Of a stretch of 40,094 bases of DNA, positions 17,782 through 27,972 are shown in pieces. Below the pieces are notes generated by a model. That model was not told the DNA's origin, ran no database searches, and saw only the letters and a program-made list of their open reading frames with translations. The DNA comes from Phycisphaerales bacterium (GTDB lineage Bacteria > Planctomycetota > Phycisphaerae > Phycisphaerales > UBA1924), in contig JAGQON010000031.1 of assembly GCA_020427395.1 (NCBI GenBank), forward strand, positions 1 to 40,094, given 5' to 3'. The number at the start of each line of letters is the position of its first letter. The stretch's first letter is position 1. A program made the position numbers and the translations under genes.

Positions 17782-18108
17782 TCAGGCCTCCCCAGAGGGC
17801 TCCGGCTGGGCCTGAACCTGGGTCGAACTGGTGTGGACAGGGGCCTTGGGCTTGTCCTCGGCGGACTCGATCCGCGAGGTCTGAGCGGGCTTCTTGTCCG
17901 CGTTGTCGACCTCGTGCTTAATGTCATCTGTGACATCCTTGAGGCCCTTCTTGAACTCAACGATGCCCTGTCCCAGGCTCCGCCCCACTTCGGGGAGTCG
18001 ACGCCCGAACAGGATGAGCATGATGACGCCGATGATGATCAGCTCTTGGGTGCCGAGCGGACCGATGAGGGCCAGATTGTAGGAAGCTTCGTGCATGGGC
18101 AGATTCAA
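17782..18108 (-). CDS. tatA: Twin-arginine translocase subunit TatA/E
   Basis: The 108-residue protein has the TatA layout: LGTQELIIIGVIMLILFG as a single transmembrane helix, the hinge GRRLPEVGRSLG, an amphipathic helix (GIVEFKKGLKDV) and a charged, Pro-rich tail. It forms the variable-size pore that moves folded twin-arginine proteins across the inner membrane with TatC. TTG at 18108 is taken as the start because AAGGA lies 7 nt upstream, while the ATG at 18096 has no ribosome site. The segment before the helix is longer than usual by about 15 residues. No tatC is in view. Confidence 0.88.
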   Translation of the reverse strand: MNLPMHEASYNLALIGPLGTQELIIIGVIMLILFGRRLPEVGRSLGQGIVEFKKGLKDVTDDIKHEVDNADKKPAQTSRIESAEDKPKAPVHTSSTQVQAQPEPSGEA

Positions 18109-18186
18109 TGGGTTGTCCTTCTGGATGTCAACGCGTGGGCAAGCCCGTTCTTGCGTTCTATCTGAATCGGCGACCAGCGGTTGCGG

Positions 18187-19071
18187 TCATGAAGCATGAT
18201 TGCCCGCATTGCAGCGGGTTTCCGCCAGTTCGATCACATTATGCAGCAGTACCGCCACCGTCATGGGGCCAACACCACCCGGAACCGGGCTGATATACCC
18301 CGCGATCGGGCTCACGGCATCAAAATCGACATCACCCACGGTTCGGGACTGCCCCTGAGCGTCCGTGATCCGGTTAACACCCACATCGACCACGATGGCG
18401 CCGTCCCGCACCATGCCCGACTTGATCAGCCCCGGCACGCCCGCGGCCGGGATCAGAACATCGGCACTCCGGCAGAGCTCGTCGAGCCCCTGGGTGTACT
18501 TGTTACAGCTCACTACCGTCGCCTCACGCTGCATCAGCAGCACCGCGATTGGACGACCCACCACCGCCGAAGCCCCCACGACCACGCACCGCTTGCCCTT
18601 GAGATCAATGCCCAGCGAATCAATCAGGCGAAGGGTCGCCAGCGCTGTGCAGGGGGCACGCATCGAACGCCCGTAGACCACATTGCCGATGTTGGCGGGG
18701 TTGACGCCCTCGACATCCTTGTCCGGGTCGATCAGCTGCTGGACGCGGTAGACATCGACGCCCTCAGGCAATGGCATATGCACCATCACGGCGTGGACAT
18801 CATCATCCGCATTGAGCACACGCACCCGATTCTCGATCGCGTGCTGATCGGCACCACCCGGCAAGGTGTGAAGCTCGTAGTTGATCCCCAGTGCTTCACA
18901 GGTGCGGGCCTGGTTCTGGGCATACACGCGGGCACCGTTATCACCAGATTCAACGAGCAGGGCATCGAGCCGTGGGGTGAACCCCATCTCGCGCATAGCC
19001 GCAGCGCGCTGCGCAACCTGCTCGCGGAACCTTTCTGCCAATGCTTTGCCGTCGATCATCTGGGCACTCAT
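18187..19071 (-). CDS. folD: FolD-family methylenetetrahydrofolate dehydrogenase (cyclohydrolase residues altered)
   Basis: The 294-residue protein aligns over its full length with FolD: MIDGKALAERFR at the start, VVVGASAVVGRPIAVLLM for NADP binding, and PVPGGVGPMTVAVLLHNVIE near the end. FolD oxidises 5,10-methylene-THF and hydrolyses the methenyl product to 10-formyl-THF. Positions normally invariant are changed: the catalytic Lys of the Y-x-x-x-K motif is Gln54 (ARVYAQNQARTCEALG), the Gln of V-Q-L-P-L-P is His98 (VHMPLP), the second Asp of K-D-V-D-G is Glu121 (KDVEG), and P-C-T-P is P-C-T-A. Y50 is kept. Loss of the Lys is known to abolish cyclohydrolase in related enzymes. It is divergent from ligA with 61 bp between starts. 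Confidence 0.87.
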   Translation of the reverse strand: MSAQMIDGKALAERFREQVAQRAAAMREMGFTPRLDALLVESGDNGARVYAQNQARTCEALGINYELHTLPGGADQHAIENRVRVLNADDDVHAVMVHMPLPEGVDVYRVQQLIDPDKDVEGVNPANIGNVVYGRSMRAPCTALATLRLIDSLGIDLKGKRCVVVGASAVVGRPIAVLLMQREATVVSCNKYTQGLDELCRSADVLIPAAGVPGLIKSGMVRDGAIVVDVGVNRITDAQGQSRTVGDVDFDAVSPIAGYISPVPGGVGPMTVAVLLHNVIELAETRCNAGNHAS

Positions 19072-19129
19072 GCGACCAGATGATAGGTCGCAAAGGTGCG
19101 CCCAAGCCGTGATTCTCGATTAGGATTAG

Positions 19130-21283
<2,154 letters not shown>

Positions 21284-21298
21284 AACGAACGGAACCGG

Positions 21299-21850
21299 AT
21301 GAAGAATCTCGAACTCAAGGCGGAACTCCGCGACCCCAACCTCGCACGCCTGATCTGCAAGCAGATCGGCGCATCCAAGATCTGCACGATCCGACAGACC
21401 GATACCTACTTCAATGTCACACGCGGACGCCTCAAGAAACGCGAATCGGTCGTGGTCGAACGCGGCGTCGGCTCGCCAGAGCCGCTGGAATATATCTTCT
21501 ACGAACGTCCCGACAAAGTCTCACCCAAGGTCTCCGAATACCACATCTACACCCTAGAGCAGGTCCGCGAGCGCTTCGGTGAGAAAGAACTCCCTGTATG
21601 GCTCGAAGTGGTCAAGAACCGCGAGCTCTACCTCTACGAATCCACCCGCATCCACATCGATGATGTCATCGACCTCGGCTGGTACTTTGAGTACGAAATC
21701 CTCGTAGACGATCGAACCAATATGGACGACGCGCAAGACCTCGCCGATCGTCTGCGATCGACTTTCCTGCCCGCCCTGGGCGAGCCGATCGCGGCCTCAT
21801 ACTCGGACCTGCTGGCCCAGGCCAAAGGGTTACTCGAAGGCGAGCCCTAA
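21299..21850 (+). CDS. CYTH domain protein (class IV adenylate cyclase-like)
   Basis: The 183-residue protein starts MKNLELKAEL, the E-x-K-x-E-type motif of CYTH/triphosphate tunnel enzymes, then QTDTYFNVTRGRLKKRE, YIFYERPD, WLEVVKNRELYL and YFEYEILVDD. Alternating Glu and Arg or Lys on barrel strands bind triphosphate and Mg. The family includes CyaB-type cyclases and inorganic triphosphatases; nothing here fixes the substrate. It is co-directional with ligA (15 bp) and its stop overlaps the tail of the convergent exporter gene by 4 bp. Confidence 0.82.
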   Translation: MKNLELKAELRDPNLARLICKQIGASKICTIRQTDTYFNVTRGRLKKRESVVVERGVGSPEPLEYIFYERPDKVSPKVSEYHIYTLEQVRERFGEKELPVWLEVVKNRELYLYESTRIHIDDVIDLGWYFEYEILVDDRTNMDDAQDLADRLRSTFLPALGEPIAASYSDLLAQAKGLLEGEP

Positions 21851-23112
21851 AGCACCTTGCGAGGCGGCATGACCACATTCGCCAGCAGCAACCCCACCAC
21901 CAACGCAACGCCCACGACGAGCACCGTAAAGCTCGACTGCACGGCATCGATCGTCGTGTTCGCCTTCATCGCATCGTCAGGCGCGTGGGCCATAAACATC
22001 TGAAGACTCCGAAGCCCCAGCGAACCCGGGACAAGGATGATCAACCCCGGCAGCATCATCATCAACGCCGGCTTATCAAAGATCCTCGCATACAGATTAC
22101 TCGCAACTCCAACAACCATCGCTGCACCGAGCACGCCAACCTCGGGCCCAAAGTACATCGAGCCATATCGCGCGCTGTAAAAAGCCAGCAACCCCGCCAC
22201 GATCATCACCCACGCGTGCCGCAGGTGGGCCTGGAACAGAATCGCCATGCAGGTCGATGCAACGATGATCGTTGCCAGATCGACATACCACGCCAGCCGC
22301 TCCGGAACAACGATCGGTGTCGAGCCGACGGTGTGGTCAACAATCGCCTGCCCGAGCACGATGCCGAACCCGATCACCAACAGGACCATGATCGCCCCGG
22401 CAAGCCGGGCCGTGCCCGATACGACATGCTTCATCGCCAGCTCAACCATCGCGATCGTGAGCGTCAGCCCCGGAAGCAGGATGATGACCCCAGCAATGAC
22501 CGGCACCGTCGTCATGTAACCACCGAACGGGATCGCCAGCAAGCCCGCAACCACCGCCGCCCCAAGCCCGGACAGAAACTCCATCAGCCGCGAGAACTCC
22601 CGTTTCCGCCCGGCAAACTGCACAAGCAGGCCGATCATCAGCCCCACGATCCCCGAAGCCACCATCTCCTTGAACGCCCCGCCAAGAAAGTTGCCGGCAC
22701 ACACCCCGATGATCCCAAAGCAGATCACGATCATCCAGACCGGATACCGGGGCGGCATGCTCACCACCCGCTTGATCTCCGTGATCGCCTCGCGCGTGCT
22801 GATGATCCCGTCGAGCACATTATTGAAGACCCGATCGAGCGCGATCATCTTCGTCATGTCCGTCTCGCCCGGGTGTACACGGGCAAGGTAGGTGTGCAGC
22901 TCACCCTCGTCGTCTTCGAGCGAGACAAACACTGAGGTCGGTGTCGTAAAAGTCTGTGCGTTGTACCCGAACGCGTCTGCGCAGTAGGCAATCACCTCCT
23001 CGATGCGGTTCGCGGAAGTGCCGTAGGTACCCAGGGCTCGAGCGAGTTCGATGAGGAAGCGGGCTCTTGGCTCGTCCGGGCGCGGCTGCTGAAACTTGGC
23101 GGCCGCGTTCAT
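21847..23112 (-). CDS. Threonine/serine exporter family protein (ThrE-like)
   Basis: The 421-residue protein fuses the two halves found separately as YjjP and YjjB in E. coli. A soluble N-terminal part (ARFLIELARALGTYGTSANRIEEVI... with FTTPTSVFVSL) precedes about ten transmembrane helices (for example VWMIVICFGIIGVCAGNFLG). The VPVIAGVIILLPGLTLTIAM and MMLPGLIILVPGSLGLRSL segments are the paired P-G motifs of the family. Homologues export threonine and serine or other small organic acids by proton motive force. It starts 3 bp after the OppF-like gene, so they form an operon. Confidence 0.88.
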   Translation of the reverse strand: MNAAAKFQQPRPDEPRARFLIELARALGTYGTSANRIEEVIAYCADAFGYNAQTFTTPTSVFVSLEDDEGELHTYLARVHPGETDMTKMIALDRVFNNVLDGIISTREAITEIKRVVSMPPRYPVWMIVICFGIIGVCAGNFLGGAFKEMVASGIVGLMIGLLVQFAGRKREFSRLMEFLSGLGAAVVAGLLAIPFGGYMTTVPVIAGVIILLPGLTLTIAMVELAMKHVVSGTARLAGAIMVLLVIGFGIVLGQAIVDHTVGSTPIVVPERLAWYVDLATIIVASTCMAILFQAHLRHAWVMIVAGLLAFYSARYGSMYFGPEVGVLGAAMVVGVASNLYARIFDKPALMMMLPGLIILVPGSLGLRSLQMFMAHAPDDAMKANTTIDAVQSSFTVLVVGVALVVGLLLANVVMPPRKVL

Positions 23113-23115
23113 GGT

Positions 23116-24012
23116 TTACATCGCCCCGCCGTCGAAGACAATCCGCTCACGCTCGCGGTGTGGGTCTGGCTCCGGGACCGCCGAGAGCAGCGACTGCGTG
23201 TAACGGTGCTGCGGATTCTCGATGATCTCCTCGCGGCTGCCCTCCTCGACGATGCGCCCCTTGTACATCACCGCGATCCGCTTGCACACATGCTGAATCA
23301 CGGCCATGTCATGGGAGATAAAGAGGTAGCTGAGCCCGAACTCTTCCTGGAGGTCCATCAGCAGGTTGATCACCTGCGCCTGGATCGACACATCCAGCGC
23401 CGAGGTCGGCTCGTCGCAAACGATGAACTTGGGCTCCAGAGCCAGCGCCCGGGCGATACCGATACGCTGACGCTGACCGCCGGAAAACTCGTGCGGGTAC
23501 CGATCCGCGGCCGCTCGGGGCATGCCACACCGCTCAAGCAGCGACTCAACACGCTCACGCAGTTCGGCCTTGTCCGTCACCAGCCCGTGGATCACCAGCG
23601 GCTCACCAACGATCGACGCAATCCGCATGCGCGGATTGAGAGAGCCTGCCGGATCCTGGAACACGATCTGCATGTCACGACGCAGCCGCTGAAGCTCACC
23701 GCCCGAGGCCGCGAAGACATCATGCCCGTTGAACAGCACACGACCGCCAGTCGCTGGGATCAGCCGCAGCAGCGTCCGCCCAACCGTGGTCTTACCACAG
23801 CCAGACTCGCCCACGAGACCGAGCGTCTCGCCCTCCTTGATATGGAACGAGACCCCATCGACCGCCTTGAAATGGTCGGTGACGCGCTGCAGCAGCCCAG
23901 AACGGATCGGAAAATAGGTCTTGAGCCCATCAACCACAAGAAGCGGCTTGTCCGATCGCTGGGCAGGGGCATTGGTGTTCTGTGTCTCAATCACGGCGCT
24001 GGTCTCACTCAT
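23116..24012 (-). CDS. ABC transporter ATP-binding protein, oligopeptide type (OppF/DppF-like)
   Basis: The 298-residue ATPase has Walker [11 protein letters not shown]-loop [11 protein letters not shown], signature [15 protein letters not shown], Walker [13 protein letters not shown] and H-loop FISHD. The C-terminal oligopeptide extension ([19 protein letters not shown]) places it with OppF/DppF, which energise peptide uptake. It stands without its permease, binding protein or OppD partner in this window; the downstream gene 3 bp away is a ThrE-type exporter. It probably serves a permease encoded elsewhere. The start is 80 bp from the tRNA-Phe promoter on the other strand. Confidence 0.9.
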   Translation of the reverse strand: MSETSAVIETQNTNAPAQRSDKPLLVVDGLKTYFPIRSGLLQRVTDHFKAVDGVSFHIKEGETLGLVGESGCGKTTVGRTLLRLIPATGGRVLFNGHDVFAASGGELQRLRRDMQIVFQDPAGSLNPRMRIASIVGEPLVIHGLVTDKAELRERVESLLERCGMPRAAADRYPHEFSGGQRQRIGIARALALEPKFIVCDEPTSALDVSIQAQVINLLMDLQEEFGLSYLFISHDMAVIQHVCKRIAVMYKGRIVEEGSREEIIENPQHRYTQSLLSAVPEPDPHRERERIVFDGGAM

Positions 24013-24092
24013 GAGGGCATCTTAGCCGATACAGACCACCACTCGCGTGGACTTGATGACACGAAATCCGTGATTTTCGAACAAGAACCCGG

Positions 24093-24120
24093 TTGACGCG
24101 TCCGATGGAACGGGTATCCT
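24093..24120 (+). promoter_or_regulatory. Promoter of tRNA-Phe
   Basis: TTGACG (24093-24098), a 16-nt spacer, and TATCCT (24115-24120) lie about 58 nt before the mature tRNA 5' end. This is a reasonable sigma-70-type promoter for the tRNA gene. Confidence 0.5.
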
Positions 24121-24177
24121 TCCCTCTCGGAGCATCGCTCTGAGATCCTTGGCAAAGCGATCCGTCGCAATGCTGAT

Positions 24178-24250
24178 GGGCATATAGCTCAGTTGGTAGA
24201 GCACGGCATTGAAAATGCCGGTGTCCGTGGTTCAAGTCCGCGTATGCCCA
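24178..24250 (+). tRNA. tRNA-Phe (anticodon GAA), integration target
   Basis: A 73-nt cloverleaf: acceptor GGGCATA/TATGCCC, D stem GCTC/GAGC, anticodon loop TTGAAAA, T stem CGTGG/CCGCG with one G-T pair, discriminator A. The last 21 nt are part of the attL core of the adjacent integrated element. The tRNA sequence is complete, so integration preserved it. Confidence 0.93.
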
Positions 24251-25523
24251 TTGATTCAGTTTGCACCAAACTGCACGAAGTTGAAGGGACTGGCATAAAC
24301 GCCGGTCCCTTATTCGTTTGCGCTCCAGTTTGCGAATCGTTGCAGACCGATGCGGCTTCATGCTGAGACGCATTCTGAGACACTTGTGCGCCGCTTTGTG
24401 AGACGCGCCCGATCGGAGTCGATGCCGCACGGGTGTAATCCTCATCCCGTACTTGCTGGTAATGGGCTTCCGCGATCGCCTGAGAATGCCCCATCCATTC
24501 AGTGCAAAACTTGGCGGGGTATTCGATCATCAACTCCGTTGCCCGGCTGGATCGCATCGAGTTGAACAGCTTGGGCCAATCGCTCATCCCTGCCCGCTCG
24601 ATGATGCGGCGCAAGTGCGTGCGAAGATTGGCCGTGTTATCCCTGTGATGATGCACCACAAACTCAGCCCCCTCGGGCGCAAGCTCAAAGGCATCCATCA
24701 GCACCGCGCGTAGCTCGGGGAACAAGGGCACGAACCGCTCACCCTTGCCCGTGTGCCGTTCGGTTTTCGGGGATCGGACACGCATCCGGTTTCTCGACCA
24801 GTCCACATCCGCCCAGCGAACCTTCAAGACCTCTGAGGGACACCTGAGCCCCCCGTAGCGGGCGAGCGCGATGATGCACCGCCAGTCGGCATCCGGGGCC
24901 GCCTCGATCAACTGGGCGGCTTCCTCGGGGGTGATGAATCGCTTGGGGACTTTGCTTGTCTGCGGCGCGGCTTTCACATCGGCAAACGGATTACTCTCGA
25001 TCATCCCCCACTGCACCGCCTTGCGAAAGAACATCCGCGCCCCGCGAACATCGCGCCCGATCTTCGCCTCGGCAAACCCCTTACCCACCATCCACGCCCG
25101 CCATTGGTCGCCGTCTCGGGCCGTGATGGAATCGAGCGCCCGATCCGGGGTGAAGTATTCGACCAGTAGACGCTGGGTCTGAGCGTACCGAACGCGGGTC
25201 GTGTCTTTCACGCTCATTGTCTGGAAGTACTCATCGAGCATCGAGCCGAGCGTGTGCGATTCCCGTATCACTCGGGGGGATGCAAGCCCCTGATTGACCA
25301 GCTTCCCGTGCAGCGTGTCGGAGAGCCCGTTGAGCCACTGGGCGGTCTGTAGATCAATCGGCGTGTTCGTGGTGTGATACCCGATCAGCCGCTCCAGTTG
25401 AACCATGAATGACTCAGCCGCTTTCACTGGCATTTTGCCGAGCCGAATCGCTTGCCGTTTCCCGCTCGCGTTCGTCCACTGAATGCGTTTCGTCCCGTTC
25501 TTGTCCTTGCTCAATGATGCCAT
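24189..25523 (-). CDS. int: Tyrosine-type site-specific integrase
   Basis: About 444 residues. Start 25523 has GGAAGGTG at good spacing. The N-terminal SAM-like domain (VRYAQTQRLLVEYF) precedes the catalytic domain: ARYGGLRCPSEVL (first Arg), FNSMRSSRATEL (second Arg; the usual HxxR His is Asn), EWMGHS and the nucleophile region AHYQQV. Asn or Gln at the His position is common in planctomycete integrases. The tail contains Ser-Gln repeats encoded by the arm sites. The frame runs through the att core, and its last 13 residues are antisense tRNA-Phe, ending at 24189. In the excised circle the tail would be different (see 30352-30532). It overlaps the upstream wHTH gene by 110 bp. Confidence 0.92.
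   Translation of the reverse strand: MASLSKDKNGTKRIQWTNASGKRQAIRLGKMPVKAAESFMVQLERLIGYHTTNTPIDLQTAQWLNGLSDTLHGKLVNQGLASPRVIRESHTLGSMLDEYFQTMSVKDTTRVRYAQTQRLLVEYFTPDRALDSITARDGDQWRAWMVGKGFAEAKIGRDVRGARMFFRKAVQWGMIESNPFADVKAAPQTSKVPKRFITPEEAAQLIEAAPDADWRCIIALARYGGLRCPSEVLKVRWADVDWSRNRMRVRSPKTERHTGKGERFVPLFPELRAVLMDAFELAPEGAEFVVHHHRDNTANLRTHLRRIIERAGMSDWPKLFNSMRSSRATELMIEYPAKFCTEWMGHSQAIAEAHYQQVRDEDYTRAASTPIGRVSQSGAQVSQNASQHEAASVCNDSQTGAQTNKGPAFMPVPSTSCSLVQTESMGIRGLEPRTPAFSMPCSTN
24230..24252 (+). repeat. attL core (direct repeat copy 1)
   Basis: A 23-bp sequence starting GTTCAAGTCCGCG and ending CCCATT, identical to 30510-30532. It overlaps the T arm and acceptor of tRNA-Phe. The bases just outside differ (G versus T on the left, GA versus CA on the right). 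Confidence 0.93.
24364..24406 (+). repeat. Probable arm-type integrase sites, left end
   Basis: Three copies of TGAGACGC or TGAGACAC (24364, 24376, 24399) lie about 110-155 bp inside attL. The same octamer occurs twice in the same orientation at the right end (30449, 30461). Here they sit inside the integrase coding region and encode repeated Ser-Gln residues. Confidence 0.55.
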
Positions 25524-26253
25524 TAGTTTCACCTTCCGTGGCTGAGTGTACCGGATTGGGGGCACTGCGCGCCAGTGGTTTCTTGTCGGATAACTTCAAC
25601 TGTTCGCGCATTTGGACTAATCTATCCGCCCTGCTCATCTTTGGGGAATCTGCACGATTGACCCAAGGCCGGACTTGAAACGGTAGAGTTCTCTTGTGAC
25701 GAACAGGGATTCTCAGTCCCTGCTCCTGATCGCCAGCCGCGATAGCGGCCCCTTCTTTGTTGGATTCTTCTTTTGGGGGAGTTGGAAGAGTTGGATCGTG
25801 CGCGGATTCCCGTACCCTTGCCGGTTCTAAACCGGATGCTTGATCAGTCGATTCCATATCCTTTACCGTCTGGGAAACCGTACTGTTATCGCCGACCCTC
25901 CCGCGATGCTGGGCCTGTTGGATCAGCACCTCGGGACGAAACTCCCACACATTCACATACCCCTTCCCGCTCTCCGAGCGCCCGCCCCCTCCGCGCAACT
26001 TGACGATCACCCCTGTGGATTCCAGTGATCGGATTCGATCAATCGTCGCGCTACGCCCGAGCCCAAGGGAATCGGCTAGCCGCGATATGCCGATGATGAT
26101 CTTGAGATTGTCTCGATACAACCCATCCACCATCATCAACAATGTCCCCCGCTGGGTTGGGGTCAGGGATGATGCCGCAACAAGCTGCCTAAGACGCACA
26201 TCTGTGATCAGCGGTTCGGGAGGCGGTTCTGGTTTGGGATTTCGGTTACGCAT
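25414..26253 (-). CDS. Winged-helix DNA-binding protein of the element
   Basis: The 279-residue protein has a winged-helix domain near residues 25-110: LTPTQRGTLLMMVDGLY, ISRLADSLGLGRSATIDRIRSLESTGVIVKLRGGGG, GYVNVWEF. The rest is hydrophilic and probably disordered. Start 26253 overlaps the upstream gene's stop (ATG within GCGGATGCGTAA) and has a G-rich ribosome site, so translation is coupled. The long upstream in-frame extension is rejected as a shadow. It may act as a replication initiator-like or regulatory protein of the element; the domain alone does not decide. Its 3' end overlaps the integrase start by 110 bp, which is long for a real overlap but both starts look sound. Confidence 0.7.
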   Translation of the reverse strand: MRNRNPKPEPPPEPLITDVRLRQLVAASSLTPTQRGTLLMMVDGLYRDNLKIIIGISRLADSLGLGRSATIDRIRSLESTGVIVKLRGGGGRSESGKGYVNVWEFRPEVLIQQAQHRGRVGDNSTVSQTVKDMESTDQASGLEPARVRESAHDPTLPTPPKEESNKEGAAIAAGDQEQGLRIPVRHKRTLPFQVRPWVNRADSPKMSRADRLVQMREQLKLSDKKPLARSAPNPVHSATEGETNGIIEQGQERDETHSVDERERETASDSARQNASESG

Positions 26254-26671
26254 CCGCCGAATCCCCCCGTTTGGTGACGGCGACCCAAACTGCCGCATCA
26301 CACCCGGAGATAGTCTTTCGGCGCTCGCCTGAATCCTGAATCCATCCCGCCTGAGCGAGTTCCCTACGCCGTGGGGTGTAGCTCTGGACTTTGATCCCCG
26401 TATGCGCCTGCCCTTCCTCATCAGTCATCCCCCAAGTGCCCGCATTTTGGATCGCATCGAACACTCGCGATCGTTGATTGGGCGTGTGGGGCGCGATGTA
26501 GGATGCGGCTTTGTCAGAAGTTCCTTTGGGTGCATTCTTGCGATATGGGGGCAGCGGGCAGCGTCGAGATTGGATAGACTTGATCTGCTTTTTAGTCTCG
26601 GCATCGCCCGTGTTTAGCGGCTTGGGCGTGCCATTGTCATCGTCATCAAAGAAGAACATAAACATCTGCAT
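26246..26671 (-). CDS. Small winged-helix protein of the element
   Basis: The 141-residue protein starts with an acidic, Phe/Met-rich segment and ends in a winged-helix-like domain: RSRVFDAIQNAGTWGMTDEEGQ, SYTPRRRELAQAGWIQDSGERRKT, AAVWVAV. This layout is frequent in phage and satellite genomes as a small DNA-binding protein. ATG 26671 overlaps the upstream TGA by one base (TGATG); a GTG one codon earlier is possible. It is the third gene of the HTH-HTH-wH-wHTH-int chain. Confidence 0.7.
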   Translation of the reverse strand: MQMFMFFFDDDDNGTPKPLNTGDAETKKQIKSIQSRRCPLPPYRKNAPKGTSDKAASYIAPHTPNQRSRVFDAIQNAGTWGMTDEEGQAHTGIKVQSYTPRRRELAQAGWIQDSGERRKTISGCDAAVWVAVTKRGDSADA

Positions 26672-26871
26672 CACGCGTGCCCCCCTGTTTGTACTTGGGA
26701 AGCGATGAATGCTTGCATCCCTGCAATCGGGATCAACACCACGCGCCCGACCTTGAAGGAAGGGAGTTCACCGGACTTGATCAAGTCATGGACTTTGCGT
26801 TCACATATACCAAGGGCGCTCGCAACCTCGTGTTTGCGTAGTGCGTAGCGGGTGGGATTGGTATCACTCAT
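26671..26871 (-). CDS. Excisionase/AlpA-like helix-turn-helix protein
   Basis: This 66-residue HTH_17-type protein reads YALRKHEVASALGICERKVHDLIKSGELPSFKVGRVVLIP, the layout of MerR-like excisionases and AlpA regulators, with recognition helix and a short wing. It overlaps the upstream HTH gene by 4 bp (ATGA). It is a candidate recombination directionality factor for the integrase or a promoter regulator. Confidence 0.78.
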   Translation of the reverse strand: MSDTNPTRYALRKHEVASALGICERKVHDLIKSGELPSFKVGRVVLIPIAGMQAFIASQVQTGGHA

Positions 26872-27074
26872 CGGACACCTCCCGCATTGTTTACACGCTC
26901 AGAGAGTGCCCGCTCAAGAGACTGAAGATTGATCAACCAGCGATCACCAGCTTTGAATCCTGGCAATCGTCCAGAATCCAACTCTGTCCTGAGCCATGTT
27001 GAAGTTACCCCGCAACACCTTGCCGCGAAGGACAGGGAAACGGGCCGATTCTGCACATTTGATTCTTCTTTCAT
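26868..27074 (-). CDS. Second excisionase-like helix-turn-helix protein
   Basis: This 68-residue protein has the HTH_17 layout: LSFAARCCGVTSTWLRTELDSGRLPGFKAGDRWLINLQSLE. It is the first gene of the minus-strand chain leading to the integrase. No ribosome site is visible before ATG 27074; GTG at residue 7 is an alternative. A -10-like TATAAA (27114-27119) lies 40 bp upstream, with three 11-bp repeats just beyond it. Having two such proteins in tandem suggests one acts as excisionase and one as regulator. Confidence 0.7.
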   Translation of the reverse strand: MKEESNVQNRPVSLSFAARCCGVTSTWLRTELDSGRLPGFKAGDRWLINLQSLERALSERVNNAGGVR

Positions 27075-27113
27075 GCAAAGACTAAACGCGGCAGATCAAT
27101 GGGTCGTCGGGCA

Positions 27114-27162
27114 TTTATAGGTGCGTCCACCGGGTGTTTACCGGGCGTTTTTCGGGTGCACA
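27114..27162 (-). promoter_or_regulatory. Promoter with three 11-bp direct repeats (likely operator)
   Basis: On the minus strand a TATAAA -10 box (27114-27119) precedes the HTH operon. Directly upstream, the plus strand shows CCGGGTGTTTA (27130), CCGGGCGTTTT (27141) and TCGGGTGCACA (27152), three repeats in phase at 11 bp. They cover the -35 area, so a bound repressor or activator is plausible. Confidence 0.5.
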
Positions 27163-27166
27163 GATT

Positions 27167-27970
27167 TCAGGATTCTAAAAACAACCCTTCGGTCTTCAAC
27201 CATTCTAAGCCCTTGCGAGATATGCGAACCGGTTTCCCGTCCTCAGTCTCAACAAGCCGCTTGGTAGCCAATGATGAAATGATTTTGCGCATACGCTTTT
27301 CATCTAGTGGCACAATGGGATCATCAGGACAGATTGCAGACCTGAGCCATTCACGCCTTCGTCGGGATGGGTGTCCAAGCCATTTCAAGACACCAATCTC
27401 TTTGTCACTTAGCTGGATGAGTTCATCTTCCGGTTCCATCGGCAGTCCACGGTCTTGGGGCACTTCCTTGGCCAGTGTTTCGACCACCTCTTTCAGCGCC
27501 GTGTAGCGTCGCATGAAGAGCGATACGGACTCATTGTCGATATGCCGTTGGTCACGAACGCAGCACCCAAATGGCAGAAGAGAAATGTCATTCACAATCG
27601 AAGTGATCGACGATCCTTTGAAGGTTGGAGTCCAAATGGAAGTGACAACACCGGGGCCGGGGGTGTCGCACGATTTCAAGCGATACAGTGAGAGATTCGC
27701 AACCGGGCCGACCATGCTGATCTTGTTTAAGGTCATCCTGAATGCGTTTCGATTGTCTACGCGGATACCCCCATCGGATTTCGGAGCGCATTCGACCAAC
27801 CTCCGAAGCTCATCAACATAACGCAACAAGGTCTGGAAAGCCGCCAGTTGTGTTGGGCGCTCAGTCTGGATCATCGACCCATCGTCATCAAAGACTGGTT
27901 CCCAATAATCAACACCATCTTCACTCGTTTGGTCTCTCATCATCGAGACCGCTTTTTCTACATCGTCCAT
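27167..27970 (-). CDS. Element protein of unknown function with C-terminal winged helix
   Basis: I do not recognise the 267-residue protein as a family. The N-terminal part is acidic (MDDVEKAVSMMRDQ...). The last 70 residues look like a winged helix: LSDKEIGVLKWLGHPSRRRREWL, EKRMRKIISSLATKRLVETEDGKPVRISRKGLEWLK. The ribosome site GGAAGGTG sits 6 nt before the ATG and is part of an inverted repeat in a structured leader (27973-28036), so its translation is probably controlled. It is less GC-rich than the chromosome around. It could be the element's master regulator or a sensor. Confidence 0.65.
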   Translation of the reverse strand: MDDVEKAVSMMRDQTSEDGVDYWEPVFDDDGSMIQTERPTQLAAFQTLLRYVDELRRLVECAPKSDGGIRVDNRNAFRMTLNKISMVGPVANLSLYRLKSCDTPGPGVVTSIWTPTFKGSSITSIVNDISLLPFGCCVRDQRHIDNESVSLFMRRYTALKEVVETLAKEVPQDRGLPMEPEDELIQLSDKEIGVLKWLGHPSRRRREWLRSAICPDDPIVPLDEKRMRKIISSLATKRLVETEDGKPVRISRKGLEWLKTEGLFLES

Positions 27971-27972
27971 GA

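Noticed and set aside
24189..24229. Last 13 residues of the integrase as a functional protein tail
   Set aside because: They are the antisense reading of tRNA-Phe; the likely native tail is encoded beyond attR.
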